Assembly (NCBI GenBank): GCA_018992685.1
Contig: JACVGT010000010.1
Coordinates: 1-64,000, forward strand
Direction of reading: 5' to 3'
DNA: 64,000 bases
Source of the DNA: Theionarchaea archaeon
GTDB lineage: Archaea > Methanobacteriota_B > Thermococci > Methanofastidiosales > SZ-28-30
The notes below the pieces were generated by a model. It made no database searches. It had not been told where the DNA came from and saw only the letters and a program-made list of their open reading frames with translations. Made by a program: the position numbers and the translations under genes. Below, piece by piece: positions 44,432 through 54,152 of this stretch (position 1 is the stretch's first letter; the number at the start of each line of letters is the position of its first letter).

Positions 44432-45001
44432 TCAAGGGAACTGCTTGATCTCGCCCAAAGTTGCGTAGAGCCATTCTCCTAAAGGAAACAAAGGTCTCAC
44501 CATGTTGTACCGCTCTTCACATTGAGCTTCAAGGAACTCTTCGTCTGCAGACATAGAAACTACCTGTCCAAGAATTATGATCTCGTCTTTGTAGGTCTTG
44601 TTCCACTCTTCTCTGCATTCTAGATGCACGAGGCACTCAGCAATACGGGGTGGACCAACTGCGAAAGAAGGTATGGCAGTCAACCCCGCCTTTTCCAGTT
44701 CATTTACACCTTCTGGGTAATCCTTTGCAGTTTCCATAGCTTTCTCAATGATTTCTTCTCCAGGAATATTCACCACAAATTCGTGAGTCTGCAGAATATT
44801 CTGTGCAGTGTGGTGGGCAAGGTTACACGAGAACCCGAGGATAGGTGGTTCTGTTACCATTCGCATGAAATCTGACTTAAGTCCTGCATTGACAGTGCCC
44901 TTGTCATTTACCGTAGTGACAATGATGAGCTGTCCCGTGATAGGCAGGAGCTCTCCCATCTTGTCACGGAAATTTGTGAGGACGACTTCTTTCTTACCCA
45001 T
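44432..45001 (-). CDS. Flavin reductase-like FMN-binding split-barrel protein
   Basis: A 189-residue cytoplasmic protein of the flavin-reductase-like (split-barrel) family, with ITGQLIIVTTVNDKGTVNAG, PPILGFSCN and the HEFVVNIPGEEI segment. It binds FMN and may reduce flavin or another small substrate. ATG 45001 follows AGAGGTGAGAAC, with TTTAAATGG at about 45032-45040 as TATA. The next feature is tRNA-Phe on the same strand, but 230 bases away. Confidence 0.82.
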   Translation of the reverse strand: MGKKEVVLTNFRDKMGELLPITGQLIIVTTVNDKGTVNAGLKSDFMRMVTEPPILGFSCNLAHHTAQNILQTHEFVVNIPGEEIIEKAMETAKDYPEGVNELEKAGLTAIPSFAVGPPRIAECLVHLECREEWNKTYKDEIIILGQVVSMSADEEFLEAQCEERYNMVRPLFPLGEWLYATLGEIKQFP

Positions 45002-45179
45002 GTTCTCACCTCTGGGATAGGGAACTCAAACCATTTAAACTTTTCACATAGTCTAGCATAGTCGAGCAGAATCTAGTATTGCATGCAATTTATGAAGATT
45101 GCATGTTTTAAGAGTCACATTTGACACGAGTAACCTGGAAGCGACATCTTCCGAGGTTTCTCTTCAACAACAATGAAAA

Positions 45180-45596
45180 TTAGAATACTCCCATGGCTGT
45201 TCTAATAGATTCTCTGAGGTTCTCTCTGGTGATTTCGTTGAATTGAAGCGTATCCCCGTTTATCACCACGGAGGGAGTGATGTTGAGGCGAGCTTTCTTG
45301 AATTCATCCCATCCCCCTTCGGTGGTGACATCCACGTATCTGATGAGAATTCTGTCACCGTATTCTCTCTTCAATTCTTCGCACCACGCTTCAACCTGGA
45401 TACAGAAGTCGCAACCGGGAGTAGTGTACACTGTGAGAGTAACCTTGTCCGCATACTGAGGGATTTCAATATGCTGTTCTTTTTGCCTGACAGAGATAAT
45501 ATCAGTGCATCCAGAAGTCAGAAGTATTATGAGAACGATGACTATGCCGCCCACGGTCATCTTTCGGGTATTTGGGTCATGGATTGTCCTTTTCAT
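45180..45596 (-). CDS. Thioredoxin-like lipoprotein
   Basis: A 138-residue protein with an N-terminal hydrophobic helix and lipobox LLTSGC, so probably anchored by lipid on the outside of the membrane. The soluble part has a thioredoxin-fold start TLTVYTTPGCDFCIQVEAWCEEL with the active-site pair CDFC and the cis-Pro region NITPSVVING. It probably handles disulfides of exported proteins. ATG 45596 follows GGAGAGTGTACC; a more distal ATG at 45626 is less likely. It is divergent from the DUF2157 gene. Confidence 0.78.
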   Translation of the reverse strand: MKRTIHDPNTRKMTVGGIVIVLIILLTSGCTDIISVRQKEQHIEIPQYADKVTLTVYTTPGCDFCIQVEAWCEELKREYGDRILIRYVDVTTEGGWDEFKKARLNITPSVVINGDTLQFNEITRENLRESIRTAMGVF

Positions 45597-45694
45597 TGGT
45601 ACACTCTCCACGAAAAGCATTAACATAACTGAGAGCTTTCATGGTTTTAAGGTTTTCGGAAAAACCTAATAAGTGCAGCTGACCATAGAATAGT

Positions 45695-46960
45695 GTGGAA
45701 CAGAAAGAGACGTGGCTTGAAAAAGAAGTTGCAGGATGGGAAACAGAGGGAATTATTACTGAGTACCAAGCACGTGCAATTCTGTCAAAGTATGGTCTGG
45801 CTGAACCTCCTACTTCTGAAAAGACTAGAGACAAATCAAGACTGACCACCGTAGTTTCAGTGCTAGGTGCATTTCTTATAGGAATCGGGGCAATTCTGGC
45901 CGTCGCTTCCAACTGGGAGAAGATTCCTGATTCTCTTAAGCTACTCTTGTCAACTGGTACAACATTTGCCACGTACGTGGTGGGCTGGAGCTTGAAATAT
46001 GATACCAGATTGCATCCAAGAGTGGGAAGTGCTCTCCTCTTTTTGGGTTCCATACTCGTCGGTGCAACGCTCTTCTTGATTGCTCAGATATTCAACGTGA
46101 ACGCGGGTACCCACTGGTTAGTATTCTTGTGGTTTGTAGCTATATCTCCTCTGGGGTATGGGTTCAATCAGAAATCTATTCTGGGGCTAAACATTTTCAC
46201 AGCTGCTCTGTGGATGATCCTTTATGCCTCAAACATGAGACAGTTCTACCAGAGTACATTTGAGACATTTATGCTGTATCTTTTGTTTGGCATGTGCCTC
46301 TATGGTCTTGGACAGGTGCATACAACAATCACATCCTATGCCCATTTTCGCCTCACGTACCAGAATTCTGGGTTATTTTTCATTTTGCTATCCTATTTCT
46401 ACTTCAGTCTGAGAACAGCGTATGAAAGGATCTTTGCAGAAATTGGCCCGAAGAACTGGACACTTCAGCTGTTGTTCATTCTGTTTGGCACGACTGCCTT
46501 GCTTTCAATTGGCTACACTCGATTGAGATACAAGGAATTCAGAACGGTACGACACGAGTTCTATATTCTTTTGCTGGCATTTTCAGGATGGGTTGGTGTT
46601 TGGCTGCTGACGATTTTTCGGGAGAATGTAACGACATCAGTCACATACGGTAATCTTACCTACACTGAACTAAGTTCCACCGTGGCTACGCTGCTGTTTG
46701 TAGTGTTCACTGTGATGTTCTTTGCGTTATCCATTGGTAGTATCTTGATAGGGTACTACAAAGCTGTCACTTCTTTTGTTAATCTTGGAATGTCCTTTTT
46801 TGTGCTGGGAATCCTGCATTTATACTTTACGACATTGTATCGGTTCTTACCCAGGGCACTTGCTTTTATCACTGGTGGATTCATACTTCTGGGGATGGGC
46901 TGGTATCTGGAGAGAAAGAGACGCTCTCTCATACAGGATATGGAGGCTCGCCATGAATAG
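45695..46960 (+). CDS. DUF2157 membrane protein
   Basis: A 421-residue protein with about eleven helices. The start (EKEVAGWETEGIITEYQARAIL) is the soluble N-terminal DUF2157 signature, followed by helices from about residue 55 on. The GTG start is near a TATA-like CCTAATAAG (45664-45673), so probably leaderless. The gene pairs with a GDYXXLXY protein in the next frame, an arrangement I recall as frequent in bacteria. Function is unknown. Confidence 0.8.
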   Translation: MEQKETWLEKEVAGWETEGIITEYQARAILSKYGLAEPPTSEKTRDKSRLTTVVSVLGAFLIGIGAILAVASNWEKIPDSLKLLLSTGTTFATYVVGWSLKYDTRLHPRVGSALLFLGSILVGATLFLIAQIFNVNAGTHWLVFLWFVAISPLGYGFNQKSILGLNIFTAALWMILYASNMRQFYQSTFETFMLYLLFGMCLYGLGQVHTTITSYAHFRLTYQNSGLFFILLSYFYFSLRTAYERIFAEIGPKNWTLQLLFILFGTTALLSIGYTRLRYKEFRTVRHEFYILLLAFSGWVGVWLLTIFRENVTTSVTYGNLTYTELSSTVATLLFVVFTVMFFALSIGSILIGYYKAVTSFVNLGMSFFVLGILHLYFTTLYRFLPRALAFITGGFILLGMGWYLERKRRSLIQDMEARHE

Positions 46961-47471
46961 GAGGCGATTTATTCTGATGATGTCTGTTCCAGCAGTAGTC
47001 ATATTGGCGTTTATCAGTGTGAACTTGTACATCGTATACACCGGACAGGAAATCCTGCTGAAGGTGGCACCGGTCGATCCGCGAGATTTATTCAGAGGGG
47101 ATTACGTTGCTCCGACATATGAGATTTCAGCAATTGATTTGGGAGATGTATCCTATGACACTGTGTTTTCACCTGGAGAGACTGTCTATGCGATTCTGTC
47201 AAAAAAGGAGAAATTCTGGACTGTTGATTCTACTCATCATGCGAAGCCCTTGCTGAGCAATGATCAGGTATGTATGAAAGGAAGGGTAACACGAACGTAC
47301 GGGAGTCTCGTATTTGTCGAATGGGGAATAGAGAGTTATTTTGTTCCTGAGGGGGAGGGCAGAGGTATTGAGGATATGAGGGACGCTGAAATTTCTGCGA
47401 TAGTTTCAGTAGATTCTACTGGTTCTTCAGTTCTCAAGGAATTACTCATAAATGATGAACCGATATCCTAG
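46953..47471 (+). CDS. GDYXXLXY-motif membrane-anchored protein
   Basis: A 172-residue protein with one N-terminal membrane helix (FILMMSVPAVVILAFISVNL) and an outside domain having PVDPRDLFRGDYVAPTY, the family motif, and a later IESYFVPEGEG. It overlaps the preceding DUF2157 gene by eight bases, so the two are coupled and probably work together. Function unknown. Confidence 0.78.
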   Translation: MNRRRFILMMSVPAVVILAFISVNLYIVYTGQEILLKVAPVDPRDLFRGDYVAPTYEISAIDLGDVSYDTVFSPGETVYAILSKKEKFWTVDSTHHAKPLLSNDQVCMKGRVTRTYGSLVFVEWGIESYFVPEGEGRGIEDMRDAEISAIVSVDSTGSSVLKELLINDEPIS

Positions 47472-47527
47472 CCAGTAGGTTCCATTGCAGCCCATGGGAT
47501 GTCAAATCACCATCATGAGGAATCTTT

Positions 47528-48607
47528 TCAGATCTGTTGTACTGCCCTTTTCCCAACCAGGCAGTAAGTGGAGAAAGCATCCACTATGTCCGAGACCATC
47601 ACATATTCATCAGGGCCGTGGGCCACTTCCAGCAGTCCAGGACCATACGCGACTGCAGGAATACCTCTGTGAGCGCAGTGTCGTATATCCAGGAACCCAG
47701 GACACTCAGCAAACTGGACGGAGCCCTTCACCTCCTTGACAGCATCAGCCACCCATGTGCAGATTTCCGCATCTTCCGGTGTTAAGAACCCTTCACTTTC
47801 CAGAAGAGTCTCTGATTCAATGGTGACCCCTTTCTTTCTCATGGTGTCAATGAGTGAACATATACTGTTTCTTATGTCATCCAGAGATTGAGAAGAAGGA
47901 AATCGCCAATCCACACTGAATGAGCATGATTCAGGGACCATGTTAAACTGCGTTCCTCCCCTTACTGAACCTCCCAAGAGTACTGTACCCCTACCCGGGT
48001 CGATTTCACGGAACGTTTCAGCAGTGTCAACCATGGCTTCAAAAGCATTTGATCCCTGCTGGGGGAAGACAGAATGAGCGCTCCTTCCCTTTATTGCTAG
48101 TTCCACAGCCAAGGCTCCCCGACAGGCATTCCATATCGTGTTGGAGGAAACCTCAGGCATGATCACGGCCTTGGGAGATATCAACCCCTTATCTAGAAGA
48201 CATGCGAATCCGTGGAGGCCTCCTGTCTCCTCATCAGGCGTTATGGAGAAGCTAATATTGGGGTGCTGCACCTCAGAGATGGCATATAACATGGCAGCTA
48301 GTCCTCCCTTCATGTCAGACGAGCCTCTCCCATAGAGCTTTCCTTCTCTTACTACAGGAGTGAACTGGGATTTATTTCCTCCAACGACATCGTAGTGTCC
48401 ATGAAAGTGAAGAACCCCTTTCCCATCCCCACCGATTATGGAAGGGAGACCATCACACGTATCCACCGTGGTTTCCAGCCCCAGTTCGTCACATTTTTTC
48501 TTGAGAAATGCTACACACTCCTTATAGCAGTCACCAGGCGGGTTGACAGTGGGTATTCGTATCAGTTGTTCAGTGAATTCAATAATCTCATCCTTAACAG
48601 CATGCAT
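47528..48607 (-). CDS. M20-family peptidase (ArgE/DapE-like deacylase)
   Basis: A zinc hydrolase that removes acyl groups or cleaves dipeptides. The metal site includes HFHGHYDVV near residue 66 and GRGSSDMKGG, the acid pair TPDEETGG near 123, and a late His in CPGFLDIRHCAHRG. There are 359 residues. ATG 48607 is about 25 bases after AGTTAAAAGGG, so leaderless. The substrate (acetylornithine, succinyl-diaminopimelate or another) is not fixed by sequence. Confidence 0.87.
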   Translation of the reverse strand: MHAVKDEIIEFTEQLIRIPTVNPPGDCYKECVAFLKKKCDELGLETTVDTCDGLPSIIGGDGKGVLHFHGHYDVVGGNKSQFTPVVREGKLYGRGSSDMKGGLAAMLYAISEVQHPNISFSITPDEETGGLHGFACLLDKGLISPKAVIMPEVSSNTIWNACRGALAVELAIKGRSAHSVFPQQGSNAFEAMVDTAETFREIDPGRGTVLLGGSVRGGTQFNMVPESCSFSVDWRFPSSQSLDDIRNSICSLIDTMRKKGVTIESETLLESEGFLTPEDAEICTWVADAVKEVKGSVQFAECPGFLDIRHCAHRGIPAVAYGPGLLEVAHGPDEYVMVSDIVDAFSTYCLVGKRAVQQI

Positions 48608-48647
48608 GGCCAGACTTCACATATACCCTTTTAACTTTTCTCAGAGC

Positions 48648-49475
48648 TCAGAGCGTATTCAGCCAGTTCAGTACTGTTCTGGTTAGAGCAATCCTCTTGT
48701 CCAGAAACAGGTGGTCACTCTCCAGAATGACGCTTGAAAGTTTGTTGGGATGTCCCTTGATAGCTCTCGCTAGTGGAAAATGATGCACAGACACGGGTGC
48801 CACCTCATCTCGGCTCCCCCCTATGAGCAGCATGGGATTTCTTGCCAGTTCTTCACTGTAGGTGAGGAGGTTCCAGGATTCTGCATGAGAAATCATCTCC
48901 TGGATCAAGGCCTTCCCCGATGTTCCCTGCAAAGGGGCCAGATCTTTCTCGAAGGATGCAATGGCCAGTTTCTCTGCCTCCTTGTTCCCTATGATGCTCT
49001 GGGCAAAGAGCCCAATATTGAACCCTGCAATTGACCCTACAGCAGAAATACCGGGATTGTTCACTGCTGTCATCATACTGGCGAATCCCCCCATACTGTA
49101 CCCAACCAACACGATCTTGTCAGGGTTCACCCGGTATGCTTGACTCCATTTTTCTGCTCTTAGGAAGGAGAGAGCTGAGGATACATCCTCCACACAGTTG
49201 GAAAAGGAGAATGAGCCCTTGCTTCCCCAGGATCCCCTGTAATGGAAGACCAGTACATTCCATCCTGCCCTCCGCAGCACGTGTGCCATATCATAGTTGC
49301 ACTCACTTCCAGGAAATCCGTGGAGCAGTACTACCACGGGGTGGGGACCTTCTCCACGTGCAACGTAGAGATTTCCTAGCATATCTGACCCTTTACTTCT
49401 GATGATAACAGGTTCTAGGGCAGCGGGATACACAGGGTCTGGGGCAGGATCATCTGTAACAGGATCGAAATTCAT
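48648..49475 (-). CDS. Alpha/beta-hydrolase (acylaminoacyl-peptidase/esterase-like)
   Basis: A serine hydrolase with the oxyanion segment VVLLHGFPGSE near residue 46, the nucleophile GYSMGGF near 120, and a late catalytic pair (GGSRDEVAPV and LESDHLFLD). There are 275 residues. ATG 49475 follows AAGGGATAACT and lies near the transcript start predicted from TTTATATGG (about 49500-49512); an earlier ATG at 49520 precedes this box. Substrate unknown. Confidence 0.8.
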   Translation of the reverse strand: MNFDPVTDDPAPDPVYPAALEPVIIRSKGSDMLGNLYVARGEGPHPVVVLLHGFPGSECNYDMAHVLRRAGWNVLVFHYRGSWGSKGSFSFSNCVEDVSSALSFLRAEKWSQAYRVNPDKIVLVGYSMGGFASMMTAVNNPGISAVGSIAGFNIGLFAQSIIGNKEAEKLAIASFEKDLAPLQGTSGKALIQEMISHAESWNLLTYSEELARNPMLLIGGSRDEVAPVSVHHFPLARAIKGHPNKLSSVILESDHLFLDKRIALTRTVLNWLNTL

Positions 49476-49568
49476 AGTTATCCCTTGTTCTTTCAAGAGG
49501 GCCCATATAAAGATTTTCAAGAGATCTGGGAGAGGAATATCTCCTCGACAACACCTGCACGTGATAGT

Positions 49569-50162
49569 CTATGACCTGCAGAAGTAGACCTTCCAACCCT
49601 TAATTGTCATCTCGATTCTCTTCGCCACTCCTCTCATTTCGATGAAATACACAGCACAATTGACCATGAACCCGATTCTCATCACTATCCTGTTGTACAC
49701 TCGTATGGACCCAATGAAGTCCCCGTGGGTTCGTGCTGCTCTCAATTGCGCCAGTTCAGGGGTAACTGTGTTGAGAGCGGTAGGGTGCTTAGCCAGACAC
49801 CCTTCCAGGTCTTTGAATACTTCCAGGAGTACGCTCCATGATCTGATTACCCCTTTGGCTTGGTGCACAAAAAGGAGTCTTGGTCCTCTGTACTCCATTG
49901 TCATATAAGATTCTGCCTTCAGGTCCTTGATTCTGCTCCGTATCTGGCCATCGCTCAATACAGAACACAACCCCATTGATCTCAATTCTGCAGTCACTTC
50001 AGACACCGTCGTTGTCGATCCTCCGAATGTCAGACTGCCAATTGTTATCAAGATCTCTCCATAGTGCCGCGAAGCTATCCGCGGGTGGCGTCCTCTCATG
50101 GTCTTAACAAGCTCACGGAGAACTCCTCTGCATGTTCGGGGCGGTCTCACAATTGCCATCAT
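49569..50162 (-). CDS. Hypothetical protein, possible winged-helix regulator
   Basis: A 197-residue protein I do not recognise. It is basic in its first 40 residues (RPPRTCRGVLRELVKTMRGR). The segment YGEILITIGSLTFGGSTTTV followed by QIRSRIKDLKAESYMTME could form a winged helix. ATG 50162 follows GGAGGTAGTAGT. It lies between two metabolic genes on the same strand. Confidence 0.5.
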   Translation of the reverse strand: MMAIVRPPRTCRGVLRELVKTMRGRHPRIASRHYGEILITIGSLTFGGSTTTVSEVTAELRSMGLCSVLSDGQIRSRIKDLKAESYMTMEYRGPRLLFVHQAKGVIRSWSVLLEVFKDLEGCLAKHPTALNTVTPELAQLRAARTHGDFIGSIRVYNRIVMRIGFMVNCAVYFIEMRGVAKRIEMTIKGWKVYFCRS

Positions 50163-50333
50163 ACTACTACCTCCATATTCATGACTTACAAAAAGTCATG
50201 GACTGCCTGTTTTTAAATTTCTGGTATGTCACAACCGGTACAAAGTGGAGCAAAGAAAAGCCAGTGGCTGTCTATACAGGAGAGAACACTCAAGAGAAGA
50301 CCTCCTGCACCGTGGAACTTACTCTTGTGAATC

Positions 50334-51581
50334 CTACCGATTTACAAGATCATATGCATGCTCTCGTGCCTTTTCAACAATGTCCTCTTCATGAAGGGTC
50401 TTTAGTACCCTATTTTCCATGATGACTTCTCCATCTATGATGACCGTGTCCACTGCCGAGGAATTTGCAGCATACACTACATTTGAAAGCACATCATGTC
50501 GGGGAGTCATGCACGGGTTCCTTAAATCTATTAATATAATATCTGCCAGGAACCCTTCTTCTATTCTTCCTATTTTCCACTTCAGTGCAGTGCCGCCGTT
50601 TTCAGTGGCAATCTTCACTGCTGCACGTGACGTCATAGCAGAAGGGTCGTTCAATTTCTGCAACAAGGTCATCAACCGCATTTCCGCAAAAAGGTCCAGT
50701 GTATTATTTGAGGCCGCTCCATCTGTTCCCAGGGCAACACAGATCCCTTTCTTGATCATGCTAGCCACAGGAGCAATCCCATTGGCCAGTTTCAAATTGG
50801 AAGAAGGGCAGTGCAGCACTTTTACTCCATGTGTTTTCAGGATGTCCAGTTCCTTGTCAGTTGCGTGAACCACGTGGGCTGCGCACACATTATTCTTCAG
50901 AAATCCTGAAGATTCCAGAAATTCAATGGGTGGTTTCTCGTGGGCTTTCGAGAAGTTCTCAACCCAATCTTTTGACTCATGAAGGTGGATGTGAACGAGT
51001 TTGCTCAACTTCTGGGCATGATCCTGTACTTTGAGTAGATATTCTGGCGAACAGGTCGAGGGGGAGTGGGGACCAAATGAGGTATCAATCCGGGATTCAG
51101 TGCGTAGTGTGTCCATGAATTGCAGTCCCGCTTGTAGCATGTGCCCTGCTCGCTCTGGATTTCCAAATTCGGCCAAAGGGTAAGAAATGACAGCTCGCAT
51201 TCCTGATTCCTTGACTGCCTTTACGGCTTGATCAGGGTAGAAATACATGTCGTGAAAACACGTGGTCCCGGATTTGATCATTTCAACACTACCCAGCAGA
51301 TTACCGTAGTAGCAGTCTTCAGGAGTCAGGTTCATCTCCCTGGGCCAGATGTAGTCTCTTAACCATTCAGTGAGCGGCACATCATCTGCATATCCTCTGA
51401 GAAGCGTCATGGCTAAATGAGTATGAGTGTTAACCAGACCGGGCAGAACCAGATGGTTGGAGGCATCTATGACATCGGAGCCTGAAAGGGATGTCCCTAC
51501 TTCGGTTATGGTAGTACCGTCTACTGCAACATCCTTCTTTTCCAACCTTGTGGTGAGAACCCAGCCATTCTTGATGAGCAT
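50334..51581 (-). CDS. Amidohydrolase, 5'-deoxyadenosine / S-adenosylhomocysteine deaminase-like (MtaD type)
   Basis: A metal-dependent deaminase of the MtaD/SAH-deaminase group. It begins MLIKNGWVLTT, has the HxH metal pair in GLVNTHTHLAMTLLRG near residue 54, HIHLHESKDW, VVHATDKE and the catalytic ALGTDGAASNNTLDLF near 279. There are 415 residues. Reading is open to 51692, but ATG 51581 is the sensible start for the fold. In archaea this enzyme salvages SAM-derived nucleosides, which would suit a genome with several radical SAM proteins. Confidence 0.85.
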   Translation of the reverse strand: MLIKNGWVLTTRLEKKDVAVDGTTITEVGTSLSGSDVIDASNHLVLPGLVNTHTHLAMTLLRGYADDVPLTEWLRDYIWPREMNLTPEDCYYGNLLGSVEMIKSGTTCFHDMYFYPDQAVKAVKESGMRAVISYPLAEFGNPERAGHMLQAGLQFMDTLRTESRIDTSFGPHSPSTCSPEYLLKVQDHAQKLSKLVHIHLHESKDWVENFSKAHEKPPIEFLESSGFLKNNVCAAHVVHATDKELDILKTHGVKVLHCPSSNLKLANGIAPVASMIKKGICVALGTDGAASNNTLDLFAEMRLMTLLQKLNDPSAMTSRAAVKIATENGGTALKWKIGRIEEGFLADIILIDLRNPCMTPRHDVLSNVVYAANSSAVDTVIIDGEVIMENRVLKTLHEEDIVEKAREHAYDLVNR

Positions 51582-51741
51582 ATAAAGAAAGGAAATACGG
51601 AACATATGAAGGTATGCACAGGGGTTCCAGCACCACCTCTTGGAGGAAAAAGCAAATACCGTAAGGAAGAAGCCCCTCCAGCACGACATCACGCACGGTG
51701 AACGGAATCTGCTGAACTACCTGAGAGAGTGGAAAAGGAGT

Positions 51742-52182
51742 TCAGGCACCTGCACCGCTGTTGCTCGCATAGGTAGCGAAGGATACGAAAGCCCACACCA
51801 CCACCATAAGGGCCAGTTTCCACTTGTTTCTGCCCAGTTCCCTGTCGACAATCCATTTCGGAACAAAAACCAGAAAACTGTAGAGCGAGATCCCCACAGG
51901 TATGGCAAGCACCATGATAGGAAGTGTGAAAAGAAGCGCGTTTTGAGTGAAGACTATCTCCACAATGAAGACTTCCATGAGGGTCGCCATGAAGATTCTA
52001 TGATTACTCCACATTCTCTTATAGATGAGAACTGCAAAAATCAGTGGAAATCCAATATAAAAAATCCATATTTCTGGCCAGAAACTCAGCCATCTCTGTA
52101 AATCCGGCTGGAAAGCAGTAGTCCATTCAACAATCAGCCAGAAAATCACACTTATAGCAAAATACTTCACGAACTTGCTCAT
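51742..52182 (-). CDS. Small membrane protein
   Basis: Unrecognised, 146 residues with about four hydrophobic helices. ATG 52182 lies about 25 bases after TTAATAG (about 52204-52210), so it is probably leaderless. Its end is near the deaminase start on the same strand, but the promoter regions suggest separate transcripts. Confidence 0.6.
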   Translation of the reverse strand: MSKFVKYFAISVIFWLIVEWTTAFQPDLQRWLSFWPEIWIFYIGFPLIFAVLIYKRMWSNHRIFMATLMEVFIVEIVFTQNALLFTLPIMVLAIPVGISLYSFLVFVPKWIVDRELGRNKWKLALMVVVWAFVSFATYASNSGAGA

Positions 52183-52417
52183 GAAGCATATGGCAGCCCT
52201 GGACTATTAAGGTTATCGCTCTTGGATTGATGTCGCTGTTTTCTGTATGAGAGAGGTTTCCTGCCCTGAACATTAGGTCCCCGTGTTTTCCTTTCATGAA
52301 AGAAGAGCTGCGGATTTTGGGGAGATCCACCCTGCATGAGACAGGTGACATCTCTGCAAAGCGAAGACACAGAAAAGAGAGGATTTATACTATTCTTCAG
52401 GTGCTTCTTCCCCATTT

Positions 52418-52699
52418 TCAGGGCCGGGGGCTCTGTCTTCCAGAGTGCTTCTTATGACGAACATAGGAAGCATATTCAGATCTGAGAGCTTCTACATAGA
52501 TATTTTCAGAAGGTGGGCTCACGTAATTCCTCTTTCTTACGCCCTCTAGTATCTCCTTTTCTTCTAGAGTGTCAGGCATTCGGTCCTTAGACATCCATTC
52601 GTCGAACAGATCTGTCAGTCCAATGAGACCTACCATCTGGGTTCCCATTTTAACCATGATCACAGCAGGATCTCTCTTACACGAACATCCTCGTTCCAT
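52418..52699 (-). CDS. Small CxC-motif protein of unknown function
   Basis: A 93-residue protein beginning MERGCSCKRDPAVIMVKMG. The CxC near the start could bind metal or be redox-active, and VGLIGLTDLFDEW follows. ATG 52699 follows AGAGGTCGAGACT and a TATA-like TTTATATG (52748-52757). It lies 60 bases downstream of the DUF362 gene on the same strand, but has its own promoter-like box. I do not know the family. Confidence 0.5.
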   Translation of the reverse strand: MERGCSCKRDPAVIMVKMGTQMVGLIGLTDLFDEWMSKDRMPDTLEEKEILEGVRKRNYVSPPSENIYVEALRSEYASYVRHKKHSGRQSPRP

Positions 52700-52762
52700 A
52701 GTCTCGACCTCTGATTTCCTTTTGCTGCACTTCCTGAAGCTCAATGAACATATAAATGTTTT

Positions 52763-53578
52763 TCAATATATCAGTATATCAGACTCACTGATTCTCCTTC
52801 TTGCACACTCAAGATCTCCCACTATCTCCATTTTTCGGACGTCGCCTTCCCCTAACCCCCTCCTGGCAGCTTCCTGTATCACAGGCATCTCAAGAGGGTC
52901 CAGCCCACAGAGTGAAGCTCCTATGGCTTCCACTGCTACAGCATCCCTGCCCACCACAAGAATATTGAGTTCAGCCTCCCTGTTCTCACCATCTGGTGTC
53001 TCCACAAACATGTACGTCCCATCTAGAACGGCAAGGTCTATCCCCTTGACTGCTTCATAGGCATCAAGCAGTGTGTCAACAAGCTTCTCATGAAATCTCT
53101 CTTTTTCTCGATCGGGGACCAGCCCCAGGAGATTCTTCAGGATACTCCCCACCTGAGCTCTTCGAAGGACGTGCGTACTCACGAGAATATGTGGGTTGAA
53201 CAGAATGTGAGAAAATTCCAGGGATTCGTGAGCTACAGCCACAGGTCTCTTTTCTGGATCTCCAGATAGGTCGAAGGGGACCACCTTGTCACTGAAGACT
53301 TCCTTATAGATCTGCAGCCTGTCTAGGGCCTTTCCTTTGTAGTTGTCTGACTCAGCTACGTGAACTACTGGCGCTCTATCAAACCACCGGGCGATAGCAT
53401 TCACAGCCTGCGGGGTCGTATGGTGGTGTCCTTCCATATGGTTGAAGATGCCTACTTTGACAGTGACGGGGTTCGCTTTAGTGTTTATGTCATCAAGCCC
53501 TCCTATGAGGGTAACTGCCCTTTCGAAAGCCTTGTATACATCCTTCCCAATATCAACCACAGCAACTCTTGGTTTCAT
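52763..53578 (-). CDS. DUF362 family protein
   Basis: A 271-residue protein of the DUF362 family. Typical segments are NPVTVKVGIFNHMEGHHHTTPQ (in two parts), VHVAESDNYKGKAL, FDLSGDPEKRPVAVA, LAVLDGTYMF and VVGRDAVAVEAIGASLCGLDP. Many relatives carry a ferredoxin domain; this one has none. Role unknown, possibly redox-related. Confidence 0.75.
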   Translation of the reverse strand: MKPRVAVVDIGKDVYKAFERAVTLIGGLDDINTKANPVTVKVGIFNHMEGHHHTTPQAVNAIARWFDRAPVVHVAESDNYKGKALDRLQIYKEVFSDKVVPFDLSGDPEKRPVAVAHESLEFSHILFNPHILVSTHVLRRAQVGSILKNLLGLVPDREKERFHEKLVDTLLDAYEAVKGIDLAVLDGTYMFVETPDGENREAELNILVVGRDAVAVEAIGASLCGLDPLEMPVIQEAARRGLGEGDVRKMEIVGDLECARRRISESDILIY

Positions 53579-53767
53579 ATTCTGGCATTACCCGCATTCA
53601 CTAAAACCTTTCTACACCTTTATGAGTTACCTGACGAATTGCGCAATTTCTTCATGCACAACCTATATATTCCCAGATCCGCGAAAAGAGGGTTTGAGAA
53701 AGTCCCTGTGAGGGCTGGAAGAGTTGCGCATTCCCTGTGACAACACTCTGGAATGGGAGGCTAGAAA

Positions 53768-54142
53768 ATGGCAAAAAAATCCAAAGTTGAAGAGTTGACA
53801 GATCTCTTGAAGATCCTAGAAGCGACAACTCCGGATATCGAGGCGTCTGCCGTAGTATCGGTGGACGGGTTAATGATCGCATCAGCCCTGCCACGAGATG
53901 TTGAAGAGGATAGGGTAGCTGCTATGTCAGCTGCTATGCTGTCGCTAGGTGAGAGAACAGCTAGGGAGCTAGCGAGAGGAGGACTCTCTGAAGTCTATGT
54001 GAAGGGAGAGAATGGGTACGTGGTCTTGATGGCATCTGGTGAAAATGCAGTGTTAACGGCTCTCGCACGAAAAGATGCAAAACTGGGACTGGTATTCCTG
54101 GATATGAAGAGGACAGCAGAAGAAGTGGCAGAACTGGTGTGA
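53768..54142 (+). CDS. Roadblock/LC7-domain protein (MglB-like)
   Basis: A 124-residue alpha/beta protein matching the Roadblock/LC7 fold: VEELTDLLKILEATTPDIEA, ASAVVSVDGLMIASALP, and NGYVVLMASGENAVLTAL. Such proteins regulate small GTPases (MglB) or act as scaffolds. The start follows GGGAGGCTAGAAA. It lies ten bases upstream of a V4R-type sensor gene, so the two probably act together. No MglA-like GTPase is in the window. Confidence 0.82.
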   Translation: MAKKSKVEELTDLLKILEATTPDIEASAVVSVDGLMIASALPRDVEEDRVAAMSAAMLSLGERTARELARGGLSEVYVKGENGYVVLMASGENAVLTALARKDAKLGLVFLDMKRTAEEVAELV

Positions 54143-54152
54143 GGGTGTGAAG

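Noticed and set aside
44236-44448. A 70-codon plus-strand open frame between tRNA-Phe and the flavoprotein gene
   Set aside because: The only TATA-like box (44224-44235) reads better as the tRNA promoter on the minus strand, and the TTG start has no ribosome site. The frame also runs into the end of the flavoprotein gene.
50132-50422. A 96-codon plus-strand frame between the hypothetical and deaminase genes
   Set aside because: No promoter or ribosome site, low-complexity composition, and it overlaps the ends of two supported genes.
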